A DNA stretch of 64,000 nucleotides from Lytechinus pictus (GCF_037042905.1 NC_087249.1:34375901-34439900), one strand, 5' to 3'; counted from the first letter of the stretch, positions 39,641-51,105 are shown. Numbers and translations: made by a program. The notes: generated from the letters alone by a model not told the origin.

Positions 39641-39928
39641 TGGGGACCTGATACCTAACATTGTTCATTAAAAAAAATCTCCCTCGCAATTAAAGCTCCG
39701 ATTGGAAAGGATAATCCCAGTGACACATTTTTGCCCTACTCCCATTGGGCAATAGCAGCTCTTCTTGCAATCGATCCACAAACGAGTTATCTTCAACCTT
39801 TGACGGCTCAGCACTGCTTTTCCCCATAGACTTGATCTTACAGAGGGAGGCGAGGGCGATGGGTGGAACATGTGCCAAGGATTTTGGAATATGAGAAAGC
39901 ACAGAGCTAGTCTTGTGCATCCAGTCTC

Positions 39929-42900
39929 TTAGTGGGTTAATGATTTGTAGATGGCCGATGTGTCCTTGTCTCCTAGACCCATATTCTTTGCTCTCTTGTA
40001 TTGCTGCAAAATAAAATGAACAATTCAATGACTAGGTAAATGGTGGTTGTTCTTTCAAATACAGGAAGAAACAGTCTAAAAATTGTTGTAAAAAGTTGCT
40101 TATAATGCAAGTAAAAAGGCATTGTAATCACCAATATGGGTCTATTTATCATAAGCAACATAACAACAAAGACCCAATTAACACATTTGTCTAAAGATGG
40201 CCACATATTAAACTGATTTAAACCATGTTAAGCCATGGTTTCACTTCGTATACAATTGTAAATACTGGCAATCTGGTCTTCCGGGGAGCGATTCATCAAC
40301 ATTTTCGTCCGACAAGTTGTCAGATAAGGGGGGCGTTTCATCAACATTTTTGTCCGACAAGTTGTCAGATCTGACAACTTTCCTGTATTCTGATTGGTTG
40401 AGAAGCACTGTTACTATAATAACTATCGGATAAAATAGGACTTGTCGGATAAAACGTCCGACAAGTCCTTTCATGAAACGCTCCCCAGGTAATATCTTTC
40501 TGACTTACCTCATTAACTGCTGATGAGACTGGTAAGGGTTGATCAACCTGCTCTGACATAGCTAGTGCAAGCTTCAGATCTTTCTGTTGGTATTTCAGAG
40601 GGAAAGCCGGTGGGTACTTGTTGGCGAGGATTGCTATAGGAATGAAGAAGAGGAGAACTCATTTAAGGTCTGTCAACTTATGATGCTGTAGATGCAAGCA
40701 ACAACATTGTATTTAAAGCACAAGCATCACAAAAGCTGAGATAAGAGCAGTATTTATTTGGAGGCATCACCGATTGAGAGAAACATATGCTTCACAAAAA
40801 GAATTTTCAGAAACAGTCGAGTCTCCTTTATACATGATGTGACAATGCTTGGCAACATTTTTCATATTGTTCATACAAAATAAGACAAAATACATCATTC
40901 ACTTTAAAGTAAAAAAAAAAGGGTCAGATATTGCACAAATAAACTCATGATATCACATTAATTCCATGACATCATTACTCATATCATATGATTCACAATT
41001 GCAATATCATGTCATGAATAACATTGAAGGACGTTGTTGGTTTTCCCATGCAACTCTGTAAAGATGATTTTGTGCTAGCTTGTTTTCAGTTGTCATAACC
41101 ATTTTTTCAAAGATTATTAGTGGTTCTATATTTTTGTCACAAAGAAACAGAAGAAAAGTTGCTTGCCTCTGCATTTTTTTTTCTGAGCTTTGCCACTCTG
41201 TGCCTCAACAATAAATAATAGCTGGATTTATAAAATGCTTTTTGCCCGAGGATACAAAGCGCTGCTATTATTACCCCGGCTTTAGCTTGAGCTACCATCA
41301 CCAGCGCTCAGTGCATGCAAGGAATTAATCCTGCCGGGTCCCCATTCACCTCACCTGGGTCGAGTGCAGCACAGAGTGGATACATTTTTTGCTGAAGGAA
41401 AACACGCCATGGCTAGGAATCGAACCCACGACCCTCTATTTCAAAGGCGAGAGTCAGAACCACTAGACCACGATGCACCCATTTAACCAATGACCCAATT
41501 TGTTTGATGATATAAAAACAGCACTAAAAAGTTATGATGCTAGAGCAAGCATCCATAACCAAAGTCAATGTGGGAGCATTGCAGTCAACCTATTCATCAA
41601 GAACAGCCATACATGATGCGTTGGAATAACTAAATTCTTAGAATTTAGAGTTTTTCTTTCCCATTTTTATTTTAATAGCAGATTCTCAGCATGTACAGGT
41701 AATGACTTGAATTCCACATGCTTGTTGTGGTAAAATGAATTCCACTGTAACAAAGCCTAAGCCTGTAACATCAAGGTTTGCAATAAATTGCAAATATGAA
41801 AGAACAATTCTGATTGGTTCTAGGTCATTGTTTTGAATGAAATGTGCATGCAACAGTGATCTTCATTGGCCCATGCAATTTAGCGGTTGATTGCACACCT
41901 GTGTTTTATAGAGCCCTGAATATATCAATACAAGACAAGCCTTGGTATTCCACCTGGGTAACATTGGCATGTGCCAACAAACATATATGGTTCATCAGGC
42001 AGAGATGCATTGCACAATGACCAAACAAGCTCAAAACTTCCTTCTAACCTTTTCCTTTTCCACTAATAAGAGGGTTGGCGATTGATCCAAGATTGAGAAT
42101 GTCGAGAAGAACGCTTTGACTGAGGCCTGACTTATCAGCAAGGGCCATTCCTTCTGCAAAGCTGCACATGACGCTGCCTATGATCATGTTGATGACCAGT
42201 TTCATCCGAGCTGCATTACCTGTGTCAACTACAGAATATTAAAAAAAAAATTATACTAGTAGGCATGCAACAAAGAATTTATCATATTAAAGTAGGAAAA
42301 TCTGTTACCCAAAAAGGTGTTTTCTATGCCTGAAAATGCAAATTTCCTAACATTTTTTTCAAAGTGGTATTGCTCCAGGAGTGTCGATGTATAGACAAAC
42401 CATTAGCCACCACTATCTATTAGTGTGAAAAAACCTATTAACACATTAAAACACAACCTGAAATAAGTTTTAGCTATTCCTTACCATCTCCACCTTTCAA
42501 CCTTTTTCATTGTTCAATATTGAAATCTCTGTTTATTGACCAAGGGACAAGTTTTTCTTGTCCAAATTCAATTGAAAAGCATTAAATACATTTACCCACA
42601 TCACACATTATCCCTGGTAGGCAAAATAAATGACTTACTAAGATAGAATGCTTTCTTTCCCATAGATTGAAAACATGATTCACACTCGTCAAAGAGTTCT
42701 TTATCTCCAGCTGCAATGATGATGAGGGAACCTTCCATGGCTGGTTGGACGCTACCACAGACCGGTGCCTCTAAGAACCGGCCATCCCGTGCTTGAACAG
42801 CCTACAAATGAGAGGATATGAAATAAGTGCCTGAAGGTACAAATTTTAAAACAATACAATATGCTTACAGAGATATACAAACTTTGTGAATGGAGATTGG

Positions 42901-44200
42901 ATAGAGAAGTCCACAGTGATATTGGCAGGCCAATCAGTGCTCACTAAAATACAATTTTTTTCCCCCTTTAATTTAATTCAATATAGGAAGTTGTTAAGGG
43001 AAGCAGAATTGATGTACATTAATCTACTCCAATAAACTGACAAAAGTAAAGAAGTAAAGTAAACTTTACAGACATGTCTGGAAAAAATGACAATTTTCTT
43101 TCAATATGAAAGAATAGTATATTCTTTGCACAGACAAATTTAGGTTCATAGAACATTAACGTTTATCAGCCAAAGCCAGGCCTTCAAAACCAGTCAGAAA
43201 TGGAACATTCAATTGATTACACTAGATCAAAACATACAGCACTCAAACAAAATTGTTCTTATAATGAATATTTAGATTTCATATTATCGGATCACTTAAT
43301 CTGTATCTTGACTTTTTTCTTTGCTATAAAATCTTTTACTCATATTATAAATGTCATGCCTACTTACTTCTGCAACTCCTGTCACTGTACCAATATCTAC
43401 TGTTGACATGTCCACAAATGCTTTACCGTCACTGATACCATCTAATACACCATTCTCACCAAATACAATCTGTACAAGAAATGATAACAGATAATTGAAA
43501 ATGACATGGTGTTGTAAAAGGTAGATTTGGAAGTAAAGAAGAATCTGATAGAAGTAACTTGACATGATCTTCAAAAGACAAGACAGGCTTAAATCATAAA
43601 CATGAAATCATAACAAAGATTTTGAAGATATAGAAATCACAATAAAAGTACTTGAGCAATACGATCTTACTGGGTTATACATTTTCTATTGAAGAAATTA
43701 AATCAATGCATATGAAGATAAATAAGAAACAAAACATAGAAAATAGTAGTGTTTGTAAGGAAGCCAACTTGGCAACAGAAAACAGGTGTTGCAAGTGGGG
43801 GCTGATGGACAAAATAACAATTTAAGCAAATGAAAATGGTATTTCATTAAAATATCTTAATCAAACAAATATTTCATTAGTTTCCAAAATCACAATTAGA
43901 TTTATTTTCACATCATGTATTTTTTTTAAATTGCGTATCAAAAGCACAAAGTAAATCTAAGCTCTTCATCTCAGAAGGAAAAAGTATAGATATGAGCAAA
44001 ATTTGAATCATTCTTTATTTTCATATAAAATGAATAAAAAATATGGACATTTCTCATGTGAAATCACTGATGATGATGTAATAACTTACCGCTCTGACTG
44101 CTTCTGAATCTGATACCATAGAGAATGTGATGTCACATGATGAAACCAGGTCCGATACTGTTTCAGCTTGACTTGCACCAGCTTTCACAAACTCTTCACA
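39929..44200 (-). CDS. GLYR1-like: GLYR1-like beta-hydroxyacid dehydrogenase, 3' exons (5'-partial)
   Basis: Minus-strand exons in reading order: 44200-44090, 43469-43368, 42801-42639, 42228-42049, 40633-40509, 40003-39929 (stop TAA 39931-39929). All introns are GT-AG and phases match (0, 0, 1, 1, 0). Motifs: SSCDITFSMVSD after the NAD-binding fold, FVDMSTVD, FLEAPVCGS (substrate loop, usually APVSG), then GNAARMKLVINM with the K/N pair of the active site, YPPAFPLKYQQKDL, and the C-terminus QYKRAKNMGLGDKDTSAIYKSLTH. This is the 6PGDH/3-hydroxyisobutyrate dehydrogenase fold in its GLYR1 (glyoxylate/succinic semialdehyde reductase, NPAC) branch. The start, the GxGxxG exon and any PWWP domain are not seen. 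It is convergent with the FREM-like gene. Confidence 0.85.
40283..40486 (-). mobile_element. MITE family B: partial copy joined to a complete copy
   Basis: A complete reverse-oriented copy occupies 40328-40486 (gggggcgtttcatc to gaaacgctcccc). Immediately before it, 40283-40327 is a second copy of the same end (ggggagcgattcatcaac to gttgtcagat). The junction is at the same family position as in the nested copy at 38.6 kb. It lies in the intron/exon border region of the GLYR-like gene, 22 bases from the 40509 exon edge. Confidence 0.7.
41220..41480 (-). mobile_element. tRNA-derived SINE
   Basis: The head is on the minus strand at about 41480-41406: it contains a box-A-like tggtctagtgg and a box-B-like gggttcgattcc in tRNA-like spacing, an imitation of a tRNA with an altered fold. 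The body continues to about 41220 with a conserved-looking stretch (cctgggtcgagtgcagcac on the + strand). It inserts in an intron of the GLYR-like gene. The body may belong to the Deu-domain SINE group of deuterostomes; this is from memory and untested. Confidence 0.65.
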
Positions 44201-44311
44201 CTATAAGATGGAACAGAGCGACGTCGGGTTAGATCAATTATCACAACTACAATTGATGAGTTTTCACCAGAAGTCTCTTCAAAGTTATTCTTCAATAATG
44301 GTAGTCACTAT

Positions 44312-44762
44312 TACCGTGTTTACACTTAATCGGCATTTGAATCGGCTCGCGGTTCTGAACCGCGAGCCGATTCAGCATCGGCTTTTTCATAGCGTGTAAA
44401 CGCGAGCAACTTGAATCGGCTCGCGGTTCAGAACCGGCAATTTGCACCACCAAAGTAGTAGGTTCTGAACCGCGAGCCGATGCAGAATCGGCTTTTTTAC
44501 TACGTGTAAACAGAAAGCCGATTCTGCACCGGCAATTTGTGCGCATTTCAATTACTTTACCATTGTGACGTAATTGTAAGCGCACTGATCCAGCGTTGTC
44601 TTTATTATGACGTATATTGTTGGTATGCGTATCATTTCAGGTTTTTGCATCGGCTCGCGGTTCTGAACCGCGAGCTGTAACAACGTGTAAACGCAATCCA
44701 AATGCCGATTCTGCATCGGCATTTGGTTCAGAACCAAATGCCGATTAAGTGTAAACACGGTA
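44312..44762. mobile_element. Foldback element built of nested palindromes (TA target)
   Basis: Terminal inverted repeats of at least 25 bp: ccgtgtttacacttaatcgg at 44314 is matched by the reverse complement ending at 44760. TA flanks both ends (44312-44313 and 44761-44762). Inside are several palindromes of the form atcggctcgcggttc-t-gaaccgcgagccgat, one with 17-bp arms at 44339-44373. Minus-strand open frames here (44292-44758) are artefacts of the repeat. It lies in the intron upstream of the 44200 exon. Confidence 0.75.
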
Positions 44763-44924
44763 TATATTGTCAGCTACATGTAGCATAAAAATGAATCCAT
44801 ATAATCATAGTTGATGCTAAAATTCAAACACAGGTGAAATAGATTATTATCACTCTGGTCATCAGATATTGGTTTGCCTGCATACATTGTATACACTTTC
44901 TCCACTCCATAGGTAGAGTCTCTG

Positions 44925-45105
44925 CAAGAAAATGCTAGTCATACATGTACATTGTGTTTTTCATCCTACCGGGTACCCATTGCAAACCTGAGTAAAGAAT
45001 AGCAACGTGTAGATCGAAAGGATGCTGGTGCCACAATGGGATTTGAACACACAACCTTCTGATAACAAGGTATGAGTCATAACCACTAGGATACCTACAA
45101 CATGT
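44925..45105 (-). mobile_element. Degraded tRNA-derived SINE
   Basis: Minus-strand sequence near 45105-45030 has cctagtggttatgactc (box-A-like) and gtgttcaaatccc (box-B-like). The body shares accgggtacccatt and a cacctgggt-like part with the SINE at 41220-41480, but is more diverged. Confidence 0.5.
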
Positions 45106-46058
45106 AGCTATTACTCAATTGCAACATTGTTTGTAAAAAAAAATTCTATTCATCTTTTAAATATTAATAATTTTTAGTAGAATATCTACGCCAATGAATT
45201 GAAAATATACATTTACTTCATTTGGTCTGTTTAATTCCATTTTCATTTCATTTAGCACCCACAAACCTGGGGAAAATTATAAAGTTTCTTCTATCCTTTT
45301 TGCATGTCCCCTTTCAAAACATAATGAGAAATCTAACTTTTTCTTTTTTTTAATTCAATCTTTACAAAATGTACACATTTATTCTCATTGGTTAACATTT
45401 ATAAGCAAACAACCCACTTCGCTAGCCTGCTTCTGCAAGAACTTCAAAAGTGTAGATAAATTTATTTAGTGTGCACATCAAACTGTTTTAGTATACTGCC
45501 CTCTTGTGGCAGAAAGTTGTACAATTTTAGAAGCCAATCATGGTGAGATTTCCTAGATCTCCCAGAATCTTGTATGCCACAATAATTACTATGTGACAAA
45601 AAAAAGTTTGTCATTTTTCATTCTAAAAAAAGGCCCCTCACATAATATGAAACATTATAAGTACATGTATGTTGAGAGAAGAATACCGGTATATATGAAC
45701 ATAATATGTCATAACAGAAAAAACCTGATGTAAATACATGTGAGAAATACTTAGATATGAAACACTGCAACACTATGTGAATAGAAACTCATAAAGACAT
45801 TAGAAAGTAATATGAAGCATATCAAATTTACTATATTCTTATCATAGAAAATAAAGTGTATGAAAATCCTGTACATTGTTTACCTTTTGTGCAATAAAAT
45901 CCCACTTTAGCAAAACACAAATTCATATAATAACAAAATAATTACAGGAAACAAAAGGAGTCTGAAATATGCACTACAAAGCTCTATATTAGTACCAGAA
46001 GGAAAATAATGTAGATGTAGATAAGGATATTTTTCACAGCACTCGGTGTATTAAATAC

Positions 46059-46118
46059 CTCTGTAAAATCTTCTGAGAATAATTCATCATCTGTCTCTGG
46101 ATAAAGACCATTTGAATC
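46059..46118 (-). CDS. Candidate 60-bp in-phase exon upstream of the GLYR1-like exons
   Basis: On the minus strand, acceptor ccgctag and donor gtattt bracket exactly 20 open codons reading DSNGLYPETDDELFSEDFTE. The exon is phase 0 at both ends and could splice straight into the next exon (44200), which also opens at phase 0. In known family members this place, after the second strand of the Rossmann fold, has no such acidic insert, so it would be a cassette or lineage-specific exon, or a chance stretch. Confidence 0.35.
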
Positions 46119-46930
46119 CTAGCGGGTCAAAGGAAGTAGTGATTAATCTTTATGAAATTCTACAAAGTTACATAACTATTGTTCATAAAATCTGAATAAT
46201 CACTTTATTTGGCAATAAAATATACATTAAATCAAGTATGTAAGTGATATTTAATTTTGAAAAAAAAAATGTCAAAATGATTATGCAATATGTCAGGAAT
46301 ATTAGTGTATGCTGGTTATTTAAAAAAAGCTAGCTACATTACTCTAGTCTGCAAAGAGTTGCATGCACTGCACATGAATGAGACTCCACGCTAAAGTTTT
46401 GTCTGAACATTTCAACTGATTTGCTTCATAACTTGAGTGTGAACACATTTTCGAAGCAATCCTGTGCAGAACTTGGCTGTTTTACTACATTTTCTTCTAC
46501 AAAAATAACCCGACAAGAATGTTTCTCAGACCAAGACTTTCCATTCAAAATATAATTTTGATAAACCATAATGTCAGAAGAGTAATTCTGATTTTCATTT
46601 GTCTTGTATTTTTTCAATTATTATTTATCTCATATTGCTTTATATCTCCACTTCATACATAATATTGACTTTATTTGTAATGCAAAAGACCGGTCCAATT
46701 TCAACGAGGATACAGACTTTGAAACAATAAACTATTCTTATCATTATCATGAAAGTTCTTGATGTTGGGAGAACATCAGGGCTTTCAATTCCCAAGAAAG
46801 TACTGAACACAATTAGACAAGTACACATATTAATTCACACTATGCTACAACCCCAAAAACATGTCATATTTGTAGCACAAAGTGGATGAAACATCTGCCT
46901 ATAAATCTCTTTTTTTCTCTCTACCTTTTA

Positions 46931-47343
46931 AGGCCACCGCACACCTTACGACCCGACTGGTCTGCAACTGGCTTGCGACTGAGTGAGGGGAGATGAATCG
47001 CAAGGTAGTCATAAGCCTCGACACCGCACACCTTGCGATCCGATCTGCGACTCACCCATGCGCTTTTTGGCATAGCAACTGAGAAAGTGCGCTTACTACT
47101 GCGTATGCGCGTTGTTTATCATATACGCATCGTGCAACTCTGCTGTCTGATTGGCTGGAAGTTGGATTGAGCTTGCGATCCAGTCATAAGGATTCGACAT
47201 GTCAAATCCTTACGATTTTCCTTGCGACTTGTCTCTGACCCGTCTGCGACGCTCAAGCTGACAAGAGCTGTGACGTCACATCTCCCCTCACTCAGTCGCA
47301 AGCCAGTCGTAGACCAGTCGGGTCGTAAGGTGTGCGGTGGCCT
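46931..47343. mobile_element. 413-bp MITE with long terminal inverted repeats and TTA target duplication
   Basis: Left aggccaccgcacaccttacg and right cgtaaggtgtgcggtggcct are exact inverted repeats that continue for more than 60 bp with few mismatches (tctgcaactg against its partner tagaccagtc region). TTA flanks both sides (46928-46930 and 47344-47346). A 3-bp TWA duplication is characteristic of PIF/Harbinger elements. No transposase inside. Confidence 0.75.
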
Positions 47344-47352
47344 TTATACACA

Positions 47353-48021
47353 AGTGGGTTTTCGCCCAGCGTCGTACGACGTAGAACGTACGTGTGCAAA
47401 AATCGCCAACTTTCATGGAAACAGAGGCCCGAGCGTTCTTGAGCTCAAATCACGGACGGTTCTTCCGCAAATTAGCGGGCGTCCGCATTAGAACGTAGGA
47501 TTTGTCAACAGCCGTCAACAGCCAATCAGATCGCTTGTAGAGCGAGCAAGCTGAGCCGATCGATGTAAACACATTCGCCCATCGCGTGCATGCACATGTT
47601 GTACTCTACTCTGACTACACTGATAGCTGAAAGCTTCAAAACATGGACTCGAATGCGAGTTTTTCGGTGAGTACCATTTCAATTATACTAAAATCAAGCT
47701 AAGTATAATTTCAAAATGTTACAGTAGAAGTTTAAACGAGTATGATTATTGAAATATGATTGAAAAGCCGTTGCATGGCTCGGTCGACGACGCGACTGCA
47801 AGACACATGGCACTGCCAGTTGTGTGCACATAGTAGGAACATATACAATGCACATGTTGGCGTGTCAACATTACATGCCAACCATGCCAGCCGGTCGATC
47901 CGGCCGCGTTCAGCGATTTGCGAAACTGCTTACAAGCGAGAGTTGAGCGCGACGGACGCACGAACAAAGAGATCGTTCTACGTCGTAGATAGCGTCGTAC
48001 GACGCTGGGCGAAAACCCACT
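47353..48021. mobile_element. 669-bp CpG-rich foldback element
   Basis: Left agtgggttttcgcccagcgt and right acgctgggcgaaaacccact are exact inverted repeats; the arms run on through cgtacgacg. A clear target duplication is not seen. The core is much richer in CpG than its surroundings and contains gccaatcag (CCAAT-like) near 47521, and an ATG followed by seven open codons and gtgagt near 47644-47674. This may be a deleted autonomous transposon that keeps the promoter and first exon. It begins only 9 bases from the MITE ending at 47343. Confidence 0.65.
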
Positions 48022-49220
48022 ATTAGCTTTATTTCTACTTCGTCACTTTTTTAACATGTTTTTAAGCTTTAAATATAACCTGCTATTATAAAACACTATT
48101 TGAATAGTGTTCATTCAAAAATATATAAAGGCAATAAAAGGCCTCCACCCTTTCACTTTAAAATAAAAACCTAAACATTTTAATACCCATTCACACTATG
48201 GTTCAAACTTCCAAACATTGTGACAAAAATTGAACAGAACTGCAACAAATGTCATGTTGGTACGATAGTGTAAATGGGTCTTCAATACAAAAGCCTTTAT
48301 TGTATTATGTAATTCAATTTAATTATATTGAAATTTCAAGGTATGTCAAGGCATTTCAAACATAAGGAGATGCCTTAGCATGGTACAAAATAACTGCCTT
48401 TCTATAGTTCTGACAATCAAGCGGTCAGTGATGAATTGTTCGTTTATTGTCCATTTGTTAAAAACTATCCTTCAGATATATGGTACTCCCTTGCACCAGC
48501 TCAATAAGTAATAGCTCCATTCATCTTTCTTTATTTCGTTATTACTCCCCCTTTTTCATTCCCCCTATATTATCTGCATTTTGTAAAATCAATGAGACCT
48601 TATAATTGTGCTAGCATATTTTCTTCATATTCTGTGCTTTATTTTCCTTTTCAAAATGTGAAGGATAAACGCCTTGAAGGAAACTAGAGCCGGGGAAAGT
48701 GCTATGTGAGTTTTGAATTGGTGTTAACATTCAGCGTTCAGTGAAACACAAGGCGAAAAAAGCTGGAAAATACTGAAGACACAAAAATTACCCTGGACAA
48801 ATGGAGAGCCCAAACCTGATCTTTTCTCAACCACAAGATATGTAAAGAGCTGTTCAGTCCAATGTCACTCAAATGCAAATAAGATAGAGTACGAACAAAG
48901 TTTTTTCTCTGAAAATACTTAAAGACGAGTCTGTATCAGGCACCGACTGACAAGAGGACCCTGGAATATTGATCTGTTTTTATCATAATAGCTTGATTCA
49001 AGTTTATAAACTACAAGGATTATTATTGCTATAGTGAGTACACTGGAGCTTCCCTGGGGCTGCTGCATATCAACAAGAAAATTATTAAAATTTATTTAAT
49101 TACTCCAATTTGCAAGAAAAAAAAAAGATCTCTGTTTTAAAAAGTGCCCAAAGAGGAAAACTGTTCACACAGATAAATAAATCTTCCAAAAGGTGTATTT
49201 TTTCCTTCCTCAATGGGTGC

Positions 49221-49247
49221 GGGGGGGGGGGGGGGGGGGGGGGGGGG
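49221..49247. repeat. G homopolymer run (about 27 G)
   Basis: A single uninterrupted run of G. It could form a G-quadruplex and is prone to sequencing error. Confidence 0.75.
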
Positions 49248-49658
49248 TGCAGTTATATAAGGCAAGCAGACTCCAGGTTTATAAGGAGTCATTTTTATGA
49301 TGATAAACTTGATTGCGTAACATGATGGCTAATGTAAAGAAGTTTGAAGTGGGCAAAAGAAGACACAAACAAGTGAAGAATCAGAAAGGTGACAAACCTA
49401 AATACAAATAACACAAGCTTCATTCCTTTATCTTTTTTATGTGTCAATTAATTTACAATTTTTTGGGGGGGTTGGCTTCTATGCACAATGAATGAAAATA
49501 AAAAGTCAATGCCAACATTGCAAAAGAAGAAACAAAACGCATCAAGTATGAGCTGCAGATTTCTTGCATGTCATATCAAATTTATGTTGATAGATTGAAT
49601 TCAACGGTCTTTCAAGTTCTTTTGAGAAAAAAAAGAAGTATATTTTAATTGGCGACTT

Positions 49659-49972
49659 AGGCCCATATTCTGGCATCAGGTTTAACTTAGACCATGGTCT
49701 AACTCTGTGCTAAAATCATGGGAAGCCAAAAGTGTCAAAATTTTTATTAAGTTGTATGTTTCTTATGTTTTCTGTGCTCTTTCCTGATTCACCAATGGTG
49801 AAAAAAAATCATCTTTTTATACTTCCTAGACAATTATGAATGATTTGAGAGCCAAATGAGCTGAAATATGATATCTCTACTGTTAGTGATTTATGTAAAA
49901 ATTGGCTATCCATACTTAAACCACAACTTTACACCTGAGTATAAGTTAAACACGACTTCAGAATACGGGCCT
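49659..49972. mobile_element. MITE with AGGCCCRTATTCTG ends
   Basis: Left aggcccatattctggcatca and the reverse complement of the right end (aggcccgtattctgaagtcg) match, and both lead into gtttaactta. The interior is AT-rich and non-coding. Confidence 0.65.
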
Positions 49973-50004
49973 TTGTATTTATAAACTGACAACTTCGACA
50001 ACTG

Positions 50005-50165
50005 GGGACCATTTCATGAAAGTTGTCAGCCCAAACAAATAGCCCCTCCCACTTCCCCAAAAAGTTATTCTCTGACAGTTGCCATCAAAACAATCAGAAG
50101 CCAGTCGTTCTCTGTAATCAACAATCTTAAATTAGTCAGCACTGACAGTTATTGGCAGCAGACAA
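50005..50165. mobile_element. Possible diverged member of MITE family B
   Basis: It starts ggggaccatttcatgaaagt and carries ttgtcag, ctgacagttgcc and caatcagaagcca, in the order seen in family B copies. The right terminus is unclear. Confidence 0.3.
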
Positions 50166-50469
50166 AAGTTGAAGATACCACCCACCCTCCTCCTTCCTCT
50201 GAACGATGGGACTGAAATAAATCTAAATGAATATTCACAACTGTATATTTTCCATAGGCCTCAATTAATATTTTAGCATCATTTAATCTCCTTTTGCAAT
50301 CCATTTATACTTGAATTGATATTTCAGTCAGCCCTCAGCCCAACCCATCTTTCTTTAAAAGTCAAGAACGATCCCTGGATTCTTTTCCAATGTTGACTCT
50401 ACATATTGTGTCATGACATGTACACACAACACACCAGTGACGTGTGCAGTGCTCGACTATTGCAACTTG

Positions 50470-50922
50470 GACCCAGTTCTCATTACCACACTAAAACTAG
50501 TTTACTGAAAACTGGTTTAGTGGAAACTAGTTTAATATGTAATGAAAACGGCTGAAGCGATCATCTTCCAAACCTGTTTGGAAAACCACCTCAAGATGTA
50601 GTTTTCGAGATCGCTTTGCCTCGTTAAACTGGTTTTAGCATAAGTGAGGACACAACCGTTCTTCAGGAAGCAATCTTTGCACATTTTGAGCCCGCTACTC
50701 GACAAACTGTGAGTAGAATGTCTACGCTGCGGTTTTGAATTTTGCGAGAAACATGTCACCCCCACTGAGAGCATTCCCATAGCAACAAGGCCACTTTAAA
50801 TGAAGTGCTTTTGAAAACCACTTTCGGTTGATCATATGAGAATGCTAGCAATGCGATCTTCCAAACTGGTTTCCGGAACCGATCTCCAAACTAGTTTTAG
50901 AAAGTATTATGAGAATGGTGTC
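50470..50922. mobile_element. Foldback element of about 453 bp
   Basis: The left end gacccagttctcattaccac and the reverse complement of the right end (gacaccattctcataatact) are imperfect inverted repeats; both go on to ctaaaactagttt. Internal aaactggttt and aaactagttt motifs recur in both orientations. No coding frame that I trust. Confidence 0.55.
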
Positions 50923-51105
50923 TTGCCCAATAAATGTCACTACATTCAACATGTATGTCTTTCAGAGACATGTTCATGACAGATGACGGAATGGCATTTT
51001 ACAGCTTAACTTTCAATTAGTGCCCTCCAGAGAATTTTTTCAAACTTTAATAATAGCAACATGATAATCCTAATGTCATTTAAATATCCATGTATTAATA
51101 TCAAT

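Noticed and set aside
41406-41480. Possible tRNA gene on the minus strand
   Set aside because: Box A and box B are present, but it continues into a SINE body and the acceptor stem does not close; a pseudo-tRNA head fits better.
44292-44758. Minus-strand frames with repeated RLAVQNREP motif
   Set aside because: Translation of the internal palindromes of the foldback element, not a protein repeat under selection.
47222-48026. Open frames on both strands, 73-89 codons
   Set aside because: They lie in the arms and core of the two foldback elements, are mirrored by the inverted repeats, and show no domain.
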